Source of the DNA: DASRDU01 sp035560235
Lineage (GTDB): Bacteria > Acidobacteriota > Blastocatellia > RBC074
Direction: 5' to 3'
Assembly (NCBI GenBank): GCA_035560235.1
Contig: DATMAG010000089.1
Location: 1-64,000 of the forward strand
Length of the DNA: 64,000 nucleotides
Shown in pieces: positions 9,474 to 17,210 of the stretch (its first letter is position 1; each line of letters starts with the position of its first letter). A model generated the notes under the pieces. It saw nothing but the letters and a program-made list of their open reading frames with translations, was not told where the DNA came from and ran no database searches. Made by a program: the position numbers and the translations under genes.

Positions 9474-10433
9474 TCAGACCGCATCGCGCAGGATCACGCC
9501 GGTCATGCAGTGAACCGCGCCACCGCCTTTCATCAACTCGGAAATATCAACTTCAAGACAGGTCACTCCTGCCTCTTCCAGCAGCCGTCTGGTCGCCGGG
9601 TTGTGCGCCGGCATCACCACCAGTCCGGGTTCCAGCGCCACCAGGTTGACAGACATGCCGCGCCGCGCCTCTGTCTCATCCGGCGCGGCCAGCATTCTGA
9701 AGCCGTGATGCCGGAGCGTTTCGCTCAGCACTGGCGGCGTCCTGGCTGCATCGAGCAGCGCCAGATCGCGGTCCGGCAGACTCAGGATGCAGTCGAGATG
9801 CATGCAGTCTTCCGGCAGGATGACCCGCACGATCTGCCCGTAGCCGATCTCTCTGAGCAGGTTTTCAACCTGCCTCGCTCCGGCTTCGTTCGTGCGCCGC
9901 CCCTGCGCGATCAGGGCCAGGTCATCATTGACGATCATCAGATCGGCCCCTTCGAAGGTTCCGTGACCGTGAATCGAAAGCACAATCGGGATGCCCAGAC
10001 TGGCCAGCGTCCAGGCGGCGATGCGCTCTTCACCGGCGCGATTGCCTGAGGCCGGACGCGCCAGAATCGCCCCTTCCGGCGTCATGGCGAAAGTGTCGCG
10101 CATGAAATAAAGATTGGGCCGGGCCTGCGAGGTATCAGCCACGTAGCTGACCTGAACGCCACAGGAAGTGTAAATTCCGGCCAGCGCATCGTGCTGCTCT
10201 CTGGCCCTGACCGGATCGGGCAGATCAATCCAGAGCGCTGACTTCACATCAGTGACTGTTTCGATTTCGGGGCCGGGACGGCGCATCACGACTGAGCGCA
10301 GCCTGCCGCATTCCGAAGACACGCCGAAATCCGACCAGATCGTGTCCCGTTCATCGTGCAGCGCGCCGGCGCGCGGAATCCATCCTTCGCCGCCCAGCGC
10401 TGAATAGAGAAGTGAGGTCTCTCTGTTGCTCAT
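9474..10433 (-). CDS. Amidinohydrolase / amidinotransferase superfamily enzyme (arginine deiminase/DDAH fold)
   Basis: 319 residues. The pattern matches the guanidino-group modifying superfamily: an M-R-D-T-F segment near residue 110, G-T-F-E-G-A-D with Glu161 and Asp164, a catalytic His212 in M-H-L-D, and a nucleophilic Cys309 in the C-terminal G-G-G-A-V-H-C-M-T-G motif. These enzymes attack a guanidinium carbon with the Cys and either hydrolyse it (deiminase, dimethylargininase) or transfer the amidino group. Which activity applies cannot be decided from sequence alone. The gene is 66 bases upstream of the PKS-NRPS and 18 bases downstream of the decayed NRPS module, on the same strand. It may therefore make or modify an arginine-derived precursor or product of this pathway. 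A housekeeping arginine-catabolic role is less likely in this setting. Confidence 0.88.
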   Translation of the reverse strand: MSNRETSLLYSALGGEGWIPRAGALHDERDTIWSDFGVSSECGRLRSVVMRRPGPEIETVTDVKSALWIDLPDPVRAREQHDALAGIYTSCGVQVSYVADTSQARPNLYFMRDTFAMTPEGAILARPASGNRAGEERIAAWTLASLGIPIVLSIHGHGTFEGADLMIVNDDLALIAQGRRTNEAGARQVENLLREIGYGQIVRVILPEDCMHLDCILSLPDRDLALLDAARTPPVLSETLRHHGFRMLAAPDETEARRGMSVNLVALEPGLVVMPAHNPATRRLLEEAGVTCLEVDISELMKGGGAVHCMTGVILRDAV

Positions 10434-10451
10434 CGTTATTTCTCCGCCTGC

Positions 10452-10880
10452 TCAGGCCTGGGATTTGGGAGGGTTCGGTCTTCCTCGCTGTGACCTTGCC
10501 CGCCGCTGTCTTTCCAGCGCCTGTTTCTGCTTCCCGGCCCGGCTCAGGGCCGAACTCAGTCCCTGCTGCTGACCTGGCGACTGTGTCAGGTGTCCGGCCA
10601 GGGCGCTGACAGCCGGATACCTGAACAGATCAATGATTGAAAACTCCTGTCCCGGAGCCTCCTGAATCAGCTCAGCTACTCTGGCCGCCAGCAGCGAATG
10701 GCCGCCGAGGTCGAAGAAGTTGTCATACCGTCCGACCCGGTCGACCTGAAGCACTTCCTGCCAGATCGCCGCGATGATTCGCTCAGCCTCAGTCTGCGTG
10801 CCGCTGTCTGCAGCTTCGCGCTCCAGAACTGGCAGCGGCATCTCCGACAGCGCCCGGCGATCAACCTTGCCGCTCGGCAT
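10452..10880 (-). CDS. Possible free-standing peptidyl carrier protein left from the decayed NRPS module
   Basis: 142 residues from ATG 10880. It opens with the A10 motif (PSGKVDRRAL) that normally ends an adenylation domain, then a complete PCP with the phosphopantetheine-site context DNFFDLGGHSLLAARV, and ends in a basic Q/R-rich tail. The start lies inside the old reading frame and shows no clear ribosome site. Expression would depend on reinitiation after the stop at 10861, which overlaps it. It may instead be purely part of the pseudogene. The intact carrier motif and the absence of any stop within the domain are the arguments that it could still be used. Confidence 0.45.
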   Translation of the reverse strand: MPSGKVDRRALSEMPLPVLEREAADSGTQTEAERIIAAIWQEVLQVDRVGRYDNFFDLGGHSLLAARVAELIQEAPGQEFSIIDLFRYPAVSALAGHLTQSPGQQQGLSSALSRAGKQKQALERQRRARSQRGRPNPPKSQA

Positions 10881-11886
10881 CAGCTGGCGACAGGCAGGCC
10901 GCGCCCGCCCTGAGAACTGCCAGAGCCGCGATTATGAGTTCGGGACTCCGTTCGACACCGATGGCGACGATGACATTTGCCCCGACGCCTTTTTTCCGCA
11001 GGGACAAGGCCAGATGCTCAGCTCTTTCGTTCAGTTCGCGGCAGCTCAGTGTCCTGCCGACAGAACTCACTGCCACAGCCTCAGGCGCACGCCGGGCCTG
11101 AGCTTCAACAAGCTGATGAACACAGTGCTGATCGGAAAAAGGGGCGGCAGTGGCGTTCCACTCAGCAAGGATCTGTGGCTGCTCGGCCCCGGTGAGCATC
11201 GGCAGTTGTGCAACGCGCTGTTCCGGATCGACCACGATGCTTTCCATCAGCGTCCTGTAATGGCCGAGCGTTCGCGTGATCGTGGCCGCATCGAACAGGG
11301 CCGTGTTGTACTCGATGGTCGCTCCGATCTGCCCGTCCTCGCTGAGCTGCGCCTGCAGCCTTTCATCAGACCAGGCGCGCGCGTCGTAGTGTTTGAAATA
11401 CTCCGCAATCGGCAGTTCGTGCACTCTCTGGACCGGCTTTCCGTCGCGGGTGGTGAAGGTGGTGCGCAGAATCGGATGACGCTCGGTTACCTTGTAAACA
11501 GCACGCCTGAATGCCTCGATGTCGAGTTCAGTCGGAATTCGCGCTCCGTGGATGCAGTTGTTGACCCCGCTCTCACGGCTCAGCTTCTGCATCACCCAAA
11601 GCCCCTGCTGACCTGCCGAAAGCGGATACTCGGCCAGAATTTTCCCGGCAGTGCCGGTGGTTGAAGAAGACGAATGACTGCCGACAGCAGGAGAGGGCAG
11701 CCGGTATTCAGGAGAAAAATCAGAGGTCGAAGGCGAGAATGAACGCAGATCACCGGATGGAGTGAACTCCGCTGACACTTCCCTGGCGTTGCTGAGTTTC
11801 TGAGGCGTTGTTTGAGGCCCGGCAGCGGGCAAAGAGTCAGGATGAAGAAAATTATCTTCAGCAGGGGCAATCTGAGTTATTTTCAC
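10452..11886 (-). pseudogene. Decayed NRPS module: truncated C domain, A-domain remnant, frameshift, intact-looking PCP
   Basis: The N-terminal frame starts at GTG 11884-11886 behind a perfect AGGAGGT (11893-11899) and ends at a stop at 10861 (341 residues). After a linker it has C-domain start motifs (PLSAGQQGLW near residue 90, RHPILRTTF near 137). It then jumps near base 11335 (residue about 184) directly to the C-domain end (IEYNT-LFDAATIT), so some 270 residues including HHxxxDG are missing. The first third of an A domain follows (CRELNERAEHL). Near base 10885 it joins the A10 motif PSGKVDRRAL in another frame, losing A3 to A9. The second frame (ATG at 10880, 142 residues to 10452) encodes a PCP with GGHSLLA and a low-complexity tail. 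As an NRPS module this cannot condense or adenylate. The PCP could still be made as a free carrier protein. Confidence 0.85.
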
Positions 11887-12019
11887 AGCCAGACCTCCTG
11901 GGGGCTTGCTTATCGGAATCGGCTGACGGGTGAGGATTGCTATATCCAGGAAAAGGCTTTCATCAACTGTGACCTGACGAGTTCGGGGGACTGTCAGGCT
12001 GCCAGGTCTTATCCCTTCC

Positions 12020-12349
12020 TTACAACAATCGGTGGCGGGTGAATCTGACCGCCACTCCGCAGGTTCCATCAGGTTGCAACTCCGTGCGCAACACGACACC
12101 GCGCGTTGCCACACTGGTTGAGTTCATCAGTTCGACAGAGGCCGCTGACAGCCGAATGGCGATGGTCAGTTCAGTTCCTGACATAATCCCCCGGTTCATT
12201 TTCAGGTACAGACCTTCAGCGCTGAGGTTCTCAACCAGCGTGTCAAGCCTGAATGGCTTGCCGCTGGCGTCCGTGCCTCTGACCCTCGCTGGAAAGGGGA
12301 AACTGATGCGCGGACCACGCCGTCTTTCTTTTCCAGAGTTCACAGCCAT
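12020..12349 (-). CDS. PilZ domain protein (putative cyclic-di-GMP receptor)
   Basis: 109 residues from ATG 12349 (MAVNSGKERRR). The start is chosen because the PilZ-type N-terminus E-R-R-R-G-P-R-I lies immediately after it. An upstream extension would only add unrelated sequence. A C-terminal L-V-E-N-L-S-A-E-G-L-Y-L matches the family's (D/N)xSxxG motif, so the domain is complete and stands alone. PilZ domains bind cyclic-di-GMP through the RxxxR and (D/N)xSxxG motifs. The gene lies 133 bases upstream of the GTG of the decayed NRPS module on the same strand, so it heads the biosynthetic gene row. Whether it has any role there is unknown. Confidence 0.82.
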   Translation of the reverse strand: MAVNSGKERRRGPRISFPFPARVRGTDASGKPFRLDTLVENLSAEGLYLKMNRGIMSGTELTIAIRLSAASVELMNSTSVATRGVVLRTELQPDGTCGVAVRFTRHRLL

Positions 12350-13013
12350 AAAAGAGATAAAACCCCGCTGAACTGTTCGGCAGAGACAATCCTCCTTCTG
12401 CCCGCTCACAGTTTCAGGCCGAATTACTATCAGCCCGGGTCTCAGTGAAAACAAACGGACAAGGCTGGCTGAAAGCGAACGACCTGATGAAGGGTCGCAG
12501 GAATAACTGCGCTGCCTGCTGCTGACCGCCATCCAGGCGGCTGCAAACCCTGTTTGCCGGATTGGTCGTAAAATGCCACAAATTGTTAGCGACCTTTGTC
12601 TGCCCGGCATAATACACTGGATGAGAAGTCTCTACATCGGCGTGAGCGATGATTTTGGATGGACAGAAAGATAATTAAATGAGATTTGACGGTAAACATT
12701 TGTCCCGGAAACATGGGAGCTTTGTCGGGCCAGCGCTGAGCAGATCTGTTCAGCTCTTTCTGAAGGCTGAGTTTGCTGTTATTTGCGAGAGGCTGGTGTA
12801 ATTGTGTAACCTGGGCCATAATCCGCCTGGCAAGGACTTCTTAACAACTCCTGCCTCATTTCAGTGAGCAAGCTATTCCTGGAGGGAAGGCTTCTCTGCT
12901 TTAACTGACAGGTGTTATTCTTCAGAGTGAACAGGACATCCATGAAAAGCACTCTGTCAGAAAGGCGCTGACACCGGTCCAATCGTCAGAAAGTGACCCG
13001 AGCGGTTCAGGAA
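12350..13013. other. Divergent intergenic region, no gene supported
   Basis: About 660 bases between the PilZ gene (minus) and the histidine kinase (plus). It is visibly more AT-rich than its surroundings between about 12600 and 12960. Short minus-strand frames here lack any recognisable motif or ribosome site. A weak sigma70-like pair on the plus strand, TTGCTG (12773-12778) and TGTAAT (12797-12802) with 18-base spacing, could serve the kinase gene, but this is only a by-eye match. Confidence 0.4.
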
Positions 13014-14546
13014 ATGTCTGTTTCAGTTTCATCATCAGGGTCTTTCCGGTTACTGAGCGATCATCCAGGTCTGACTGATTTCTGGAAGAAGGGCAGGCTG
13101 TCCGGGATCTGGGCCGCACTGCTCGATCAGACGCAGGATGCCGTCATCGTGCGCGATCTGGAAGATCACATTGTCTTCTGGAATACGCGGGCCGGGCAGC
13201 TTTACGGGTGGCAGCAGGATGAAGTGCTCGGACAGAATCTGTATGAACTGCTGTTTCCCGGAAAAACTGCTGTCGTCCGGCAGGTGAGCCAGGGACTGAG
13301 CCGGAGCGGTGAATGGGCTGGTGAGATCACGCAGCCGACAAAGGCCGGACCGGAAATCACTGTTCAGAGCCGCTGGAAGCTGCTGCGTGACGATAAGGGT
13401 GAGCCACAGGGTGTGCTGATCGTCAATACGGACGTGACTCAACTGCGGAAACTGGAAAGCCTGCGGCTGCGGGAACAGCGCATCGAAATGACCGGCACCC
13501 TGGCGGCGGGGCTGGCTCACGACCTGAACAACGTGCTGTCGCCGGTATTGCTGGCTGTTCACACGCTGCGGCGAAAATATGCTGATGAAGACAGCCAGCG
13601 CTGGCTGACGATTCTTGAAAGCCGGGCCGAGCAGGGAAGCCGGATGATTGCCCAGGTGATGCTGCTGGTGAAGGAGAGCGCGGCGGAACAGTCGCCGGTC
13701 CAGCTCAGGCACCTGATGAGTGAAATCAGGAAGACCATCATCCCGACACTGCTCAAATCCGTCGAGGTTGAAGTTTCCTTCACTGCCGATCTGTGGCCGG
13801 TGGCAGGCAATATCACCGAACTGTATCAGCTGCTGCTGAGCCTATGCCTGCAGGCCGACTCGCTGCTCGCCGCGAGAGGGAAACTCTCGCTCAGAGCTGA
13901 CAATGTGCGGCAGGGCGCATCTGCCGTGCCGCTGACTCTCGATCCTGGAAATTATGTCAGGATCAGTCTGATCATTGATGGCGCCGTGTGGCCCGAAGAT
14001 CCGGCAGCCTCTCCGGCCTTCCAGGCCGTGTCAGCGATTGTTCGCAATCATCGCGGACTGCCTGAAGTCCTGCGCGAAGCCGAACGAAGGACCCGGCTGA
14101 ACATCTGGCTGCCAGCCTGGGCCGCTGAGCCTGCTGCCGGAACAACTACTCCGGCGCCTGCTCCAGCGGGTCGGAACGAACTGGTACTGGTGGTGCACGA
14201 TGATCACCTGGTGCGGGAAATCATCAGCGCCACACTGAAGACTTCCGGCTACAGGGTATTGACGGCGGCTGATGAAGCGGCGGCTCAGGCACTGCTGGCT
14301 GAAAGTGACGATCAGGTGCAGGTGACGCTGCTGAGACTCAGCCGGGATCAGACCGGCTGTCTCGCGGTTGTCAGCCGACTGAGGGAACTCAGTCCGGAGA
14401 CGAAAATCATTCTGGTCTGCAGCAGCGATGATTTGAGAGTTCAGCCGGAAATGGCTGATGTGACTGTGCTGACTGAACCCTTTACTGCTGCCCTGCTGCT
14501 GACTGCTCTGGCCGGGGTACTTTCAGGGACACCTGAAGCCGGGTGA
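13014..14546 (+). CDS. PAS-domain hybrid histidine kinase with degenerate ATPase and receiver domains
   Basis: 510 residues from ATG 13014; a GTG at 12993 in the same frame is an alternative, and neither has a convincing ribosome site. A PAS domain (about 35-150: DAVIVRDLEDHIVFWN, LYGW) precedes a HisKA helix with His169 in GLAHDLNN, so the phosphoacceptor is kept. The following HATPase_c region lacks a recognisable N box, DxGxG and GxGL motifs. A C-terminal CheY-like domain keeps acidic residues at its start (VHDDHLVREI), but the phosphoacceptor Asp position reads LLRLSRD (Arg441) and the usual K-P-F reads E-P-F. It may act as a scaffold or pseudokinase. The LuxR-type regulator 57 bases downstream is the obvious partner. 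Confidence 0.85.
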   Translation: MSVSVSSSGSFRLLSDHPGLTDFWKKGRLSGIWAALLDQTQDAVIVRDLEDHIVFWNTRAGQLYGWQQDEVLGQNLYELLFPGKTAVVRQVSQGLSRSGEWAGEITQPTKAGPEITVQSRWKLLRDDKGEPQGVLIVNTDVTQLRKLESLRLREQRIEMTGTLAAGLAHDLNNVLSPVLLAVHTLRRKYADEDSQRWLTILESRAEQGSRMIAQVMLLVKESAAEQSPVQLRHLMSEIRKTIIPTLLKSVEVEVSFTADLWPVAGNITELYQLLLSLCLQADSLLAARGKLSLRADNVRQGASAVPLTLDPGNYVRISLIIDGAVWPEDPAASPAFQAVSAIVRNHRGLPEVLREAERRTRLNIWLPAWAAEPAAGTTTPAPAPAGRNELVLVVHDDHLVREIISATLKTSGYRVLTAADEAAAQALLAESDDQVQVTLLRLSRDQTGCLAVVSRLRELSPETKIILVCSSDDLRVQPEMADVTVLTEPFTAALLLTALAGVLSGTPEAG

Positions 14547-14603
14547 TGTCCCCGGCTGGATGTTACTGCCTGTCGTGAAGTCTTCCGGCGCTTTGACTGT
14601 TAT

Positions 14604-15314
14604 ATGATCTCATCCGGCCCCCCCCCCATCCGAGTTCTGCTGGTCGAAGACCATCTGCTGGTTCGCGCCGGGCTGCGGCTGCTGCTCGAAAGTGATCCTG
14701 AACTGGTGGTGGTGGGCGAGGCGGGCAATCGCACAGAAGCGCTGGCGGCGCTGGCGGCAGAACCTGACGTGATTCTGCTCGATCTCGATCTGGGCGGGGA
14801 ATCGGGGCTTGATTTCATGCCTGAGCTGATGAGCCGGATCAATGGTTCGCGCATTCTGGTGCTGACCGGAATGACTGATCACGAAATGCATTATCGTGCG
14901 GTCAAACTGGGCGCGATGGGGCTGGTGGCGAAAATGGAGATGGCTGAAGTTCTCATCAAGGCGGTCAAGAAGGTCCACGAAGGCGAGGTCTGGCTCAACC
15001 GCACCACCGTTGCGCGAATGCTGAGCGAGATGGCGCAGGCCGGCAGACCGAGCGAACCTGATCCTGATGAAATGCGCATCGCCAGCCTCACCGAGCGCGA
15101 GCGCGAAATCATCGCTCTGGTCGGAGAGGGCTGCAAAAACAAACAGATCGCCGAACGGCTTTTCATTTCAGAGCCGACCGTGCGCCACTATCTGACCTCG
15201 ATCTTCAGCAAGCTCAATGTGACTGATCGCCTGGGGCTGATCATTTACGCCTATCAGTTCGGGCTTGCCACGCTGCCCGCTGCCAGATCCGGCAAAAAGC
15301 CCGAGCCGAAGTGA
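14604..15314 (+). CDS. NarL/LuxR-family response regulator
   Basis: 236 residues. The N-terminal receiver domain has VEDH acidic residues, the phosphoacceptor Asp in ILLDLDLGGESG and a conserved Lys in LVAKMEMAE. A C-terminal LuxR-type helix-turn-helix follows (LTEREREIIALVGEGCKNKQIAERL in pieces, with SEPTVRHYLTSIFSKL as recognition region). It binds DNA as a dimer after phosphorylation in well-studied relatives. It follows the degenerate histidine kinase on the same strand. The start codon at 14604 is followed at codons 5-8 by a run of ten C residues (14628-14637), an unusual place for a long homopolymer. A slip of one base there would end translation early. Confidence 0.93.
   Translation: MISSGPPPIRVLLVEDHLLVRAGLRLLLESDPELVVVGEAGNRTEALAALAAEPDVILLDLDLGGESGLDFMPELMSRINGSRILVLTGMTDHEMHYRAVKLGAMGLVAKMEMAEVLIKAVKKVHEGEVWLNRTTVARMLSEMAQAGRPSEPDPDEMRIASLTEREREIIALVGEGCKNKQIAERLFISEPTVRHYLTSIFSKLNVTDRLGLIIYAYQFGLATLPAARSGKKPEPK
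14628..14637. repeat. Homopolymer of ten C at codons 5-8 of the response regulator
   Basis: The coding sequence begins ATG ATC TCA TCC GGC and continues through CCC CCC CCC, giving ten consecutive C bases. Runs of this length are uncommon in coding DNA and are prone to strand slippage or to sequencing error. Confidence 0.8.
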
Positions 15315-15385
15315 GCAGTTGTGGCTCAGGCTCACTTGCAGGATTCCCGCGAACCCGCTTTACTATTGCTTTCGGGGGAAGGTTG

Positions 15386-15494
15386 TCAGCCGCGAATGAA
15401 CACGAATCTTCACGAATGAGAGGAATGAAGGAAACAAATGGCTGACTGGCGCGGAATTGCCCACTGGCGAGCATTCGCGTTCATTCGCGGCTGA
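15386..15494. repeat. Short inverted-repeat element with CGCGAATGAAC arms
   Basis: The left arm 15386-15407 (TCAGCCGCGAATGAACACGAAT) and the right arm 15473-15494 are reverse complements with one mismatch over 22 bases, and the spacer is 65 bases. The left arm is followed by a further CACGAATG copy. The element lies in the 273-base gap between the response regulator and the SEDS gene. It contains no gene and resembles a small non-autonomous interspersed repeat. Confidence 0.8.
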
Positions 15495-15587
15495 AATTCC
15501 TCTTCCCTGATTCTGCAGATCTGAGTTCACGAAACCCCTTTCAATTCCTCTTCGTACATCTCTGGCGGATCAGAGGCCTCAAGCTGA

Positions 15588-17210
15588 ATGAGAAACCGTC
15601 CTTCATCACACCTGCTTCTTTTAGTTCTGCTCATCGTTCTGAATCTGGTCGGTTATCTGGCGGTCTGGCGCGCCGGAGTGCTGCGCGGATTTACGCCGTC
15701 ACTCCTGCTCGTGTTGCGCGACACGCTGCTGTTTCTGCCCGTGCTGTTCGTCTTTCTGTGGCTTGCGCGGCGGAACAAATATCGCGGCGATCTGACGATC
15801 TTCACGCTGGCCATCATTCTCTTCAGCGTCGGACAGATCGTGCAGTACCGGCTCTTCACTGATCCTGAATACAGCGCGCGGCAGAAGTCTGAGGCGCGCA
15901 TGAAAAAGACCAACACGCTGCGCAAGCGATACATCAACGAGCATTACGACGCCGAAAAGAAGCGCGCGATGTTCGGCGACCCGAACTACAAAATTCCGGT
16001 TGACGCTGACAGCGATGATGAGGAAAGCTACTGGACGCTGAGCCGCATCCTGACTTCGTTTTCGACACTGATTCCGCTGCTCGGGCTGGCCGGGTTCTGT
16101 GCGGCCTTTACTTTCATGCGGCGCGATGACGTGCTCCTGTGGCTGCAGCGGCACAGCTTCTTTGTCGGCCTGGCGACGACAATTCCGTTTGCCATCATTG
16201 CCGGACTGTTTTCGCGCGGCGGCAAATTCCTGGGGCTGACGACGCCCTGGGAGCCGGTCAAAATCTCCTTTCTGCTCAGTTATGCCGGGATCCTCGCGGA
16301 TCATTACCGCAATCTGTCGCGCACTTACTGGGGCATTCCGTCGCTGCGGTTTCTGCTGCCGTTTCTGGTGGTCGCGGTGCTGCCGATCATTCCATTCTTT
16401 CTGCTCTCTGACTTCGGGCAGATGCTGGTCTTTTTCGGGGCTTATCTGACCTTGTATATCGTTGCCGTGCGCCGGCTGCCGCAGGTGACGATGGCGATTG
16501 TGCTGATCGGAGTGCTGTTCGCTTCATCAGTTATTCTGGCCGGAGCCTGCAACACGGTTGCCGATATTTTTACGAACAGCGAACACGTTTCAGCCGTCGA
16601 GCGCGTCAGAAATGTCGTCAGCCTGGGCATCCCGCGCCGCATTCATCAGCGGTTTTATCTCTGGCTCAACGCGGGCAGAGCGCCCGACCCCGATGAACAC
16701 TGGTGGTGGCAGAAGGAGGCTGACAAGGCCGAAGGGCAGGGATTGTCGAATGAAGAGGCGTGGTACAATTCCTACGCTTTTCAGCCATCGCAGGCCCTGT
16801 TTGGCGTGAGCGATGGCCGGGTGCTGGGTGAAGGCCTGGGACGCGGGTTTCCTGAAATCGTGCCGATTGCCGATTCGGATTTCATTTACGCCGCGATTGC
16901 CGAAGAGATGGGACTCGCGGGCGGCGCAGTGATTATTGTGGCCTTCATCCTGCTGATGGTCGCCGGAATGCGCACGGCCATCGAAGCCCGCGATATGTAC
17001 ACGAAGCTGCTCGCGGCGGGCCTCACAGCCTTTCTCGGGTTTCAGGCGGTCGTCAATATTGGCGGCGTAATTCGCATGCTGCCGATGACGGGCATCACGC
17101 TGCCGTTCGTCAGTCACGGCGGCTGGTCGCTGATTACGTGCTTTGTGATGATCGGCATGCTGATGGCGATTTCGGATCGCAACAACAGTGAAGCGAATGT
17201 CAGTGCTTAA
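15588..17210 (+). CDS. SEDS-family peptidoglycan glycosyltransferase (RodA/FtsW-like)
   Basis: 540 residues, strongly hydrophobic, with about ten membrane segments. The conserved C-terminal part carries SEDS hallmarks: A-L-F-G-V-S-D-G-R-V-L-G-E-G-L-G, then I-V-P-I-A-D-S-D-F-I-Y-A-A-I-A-E-E-M-G, and L-P-F-V-S-H-G-G. SEDS proteins polymerise lipid II into glycan strands together with a class B penicillin-binding protein. No such PBP gene is adjacent here. A hydrophilic, charged insertion of about 60 residues (about 95-155) separates early membrane segments and is longer than in typical RodA. The stop overlaps the start of the PP2C gene, so the two are translationally coupled. Whether it serves elongation or division cannot be decided from sequence. 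Confidence 0.9.
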   Translation: MRNRPSSHLLLLVLLIVLNLVGYLAVWRAGVLRGFTPSLLLVLRDTLLFLPVLFVFLWLARRNKYRGDLTIFTLAIILFSVGQIVQYRLFTDPEYSARQKSEARMKKTNTLRKRYINEHYDAEKKRAMFGDPNYKIPVDADSDDEESYWTLSRILTSFSTLIPLLGLAGFCAAFTFMRRDDVLLWLQRHSFFVGLATTIPFAIIAGLFSRGGKFLGLTTPWEPVKISFLLSYAGILADHYRNLSRTYWGIPSLRFLLPFLVVAVLPIIPFFLLSDFGQMLVFFGAYLTLYIVAVRRLPQVTMAIVLIGVLFASSVILAGACNTVADIFTNSEHVSAVERVRNVVSLGIPRRIHQRFYLWLNAGRAPDPDEHWWWQKEADKAEGQGLSNEEAWYNSYAFQPSQALFGVSDGRVLGEGLGRGFPEIVPIADSDFIYAAIAEEMGLAGGAVIIVAFILLMVAGMRTAIEARDMYTKLLAAGLTAFLGFQAVVNIGGVIRMLPMTGITLPFVSHGGWSLITCFVMIGMLMAISDRNNSEANVSA

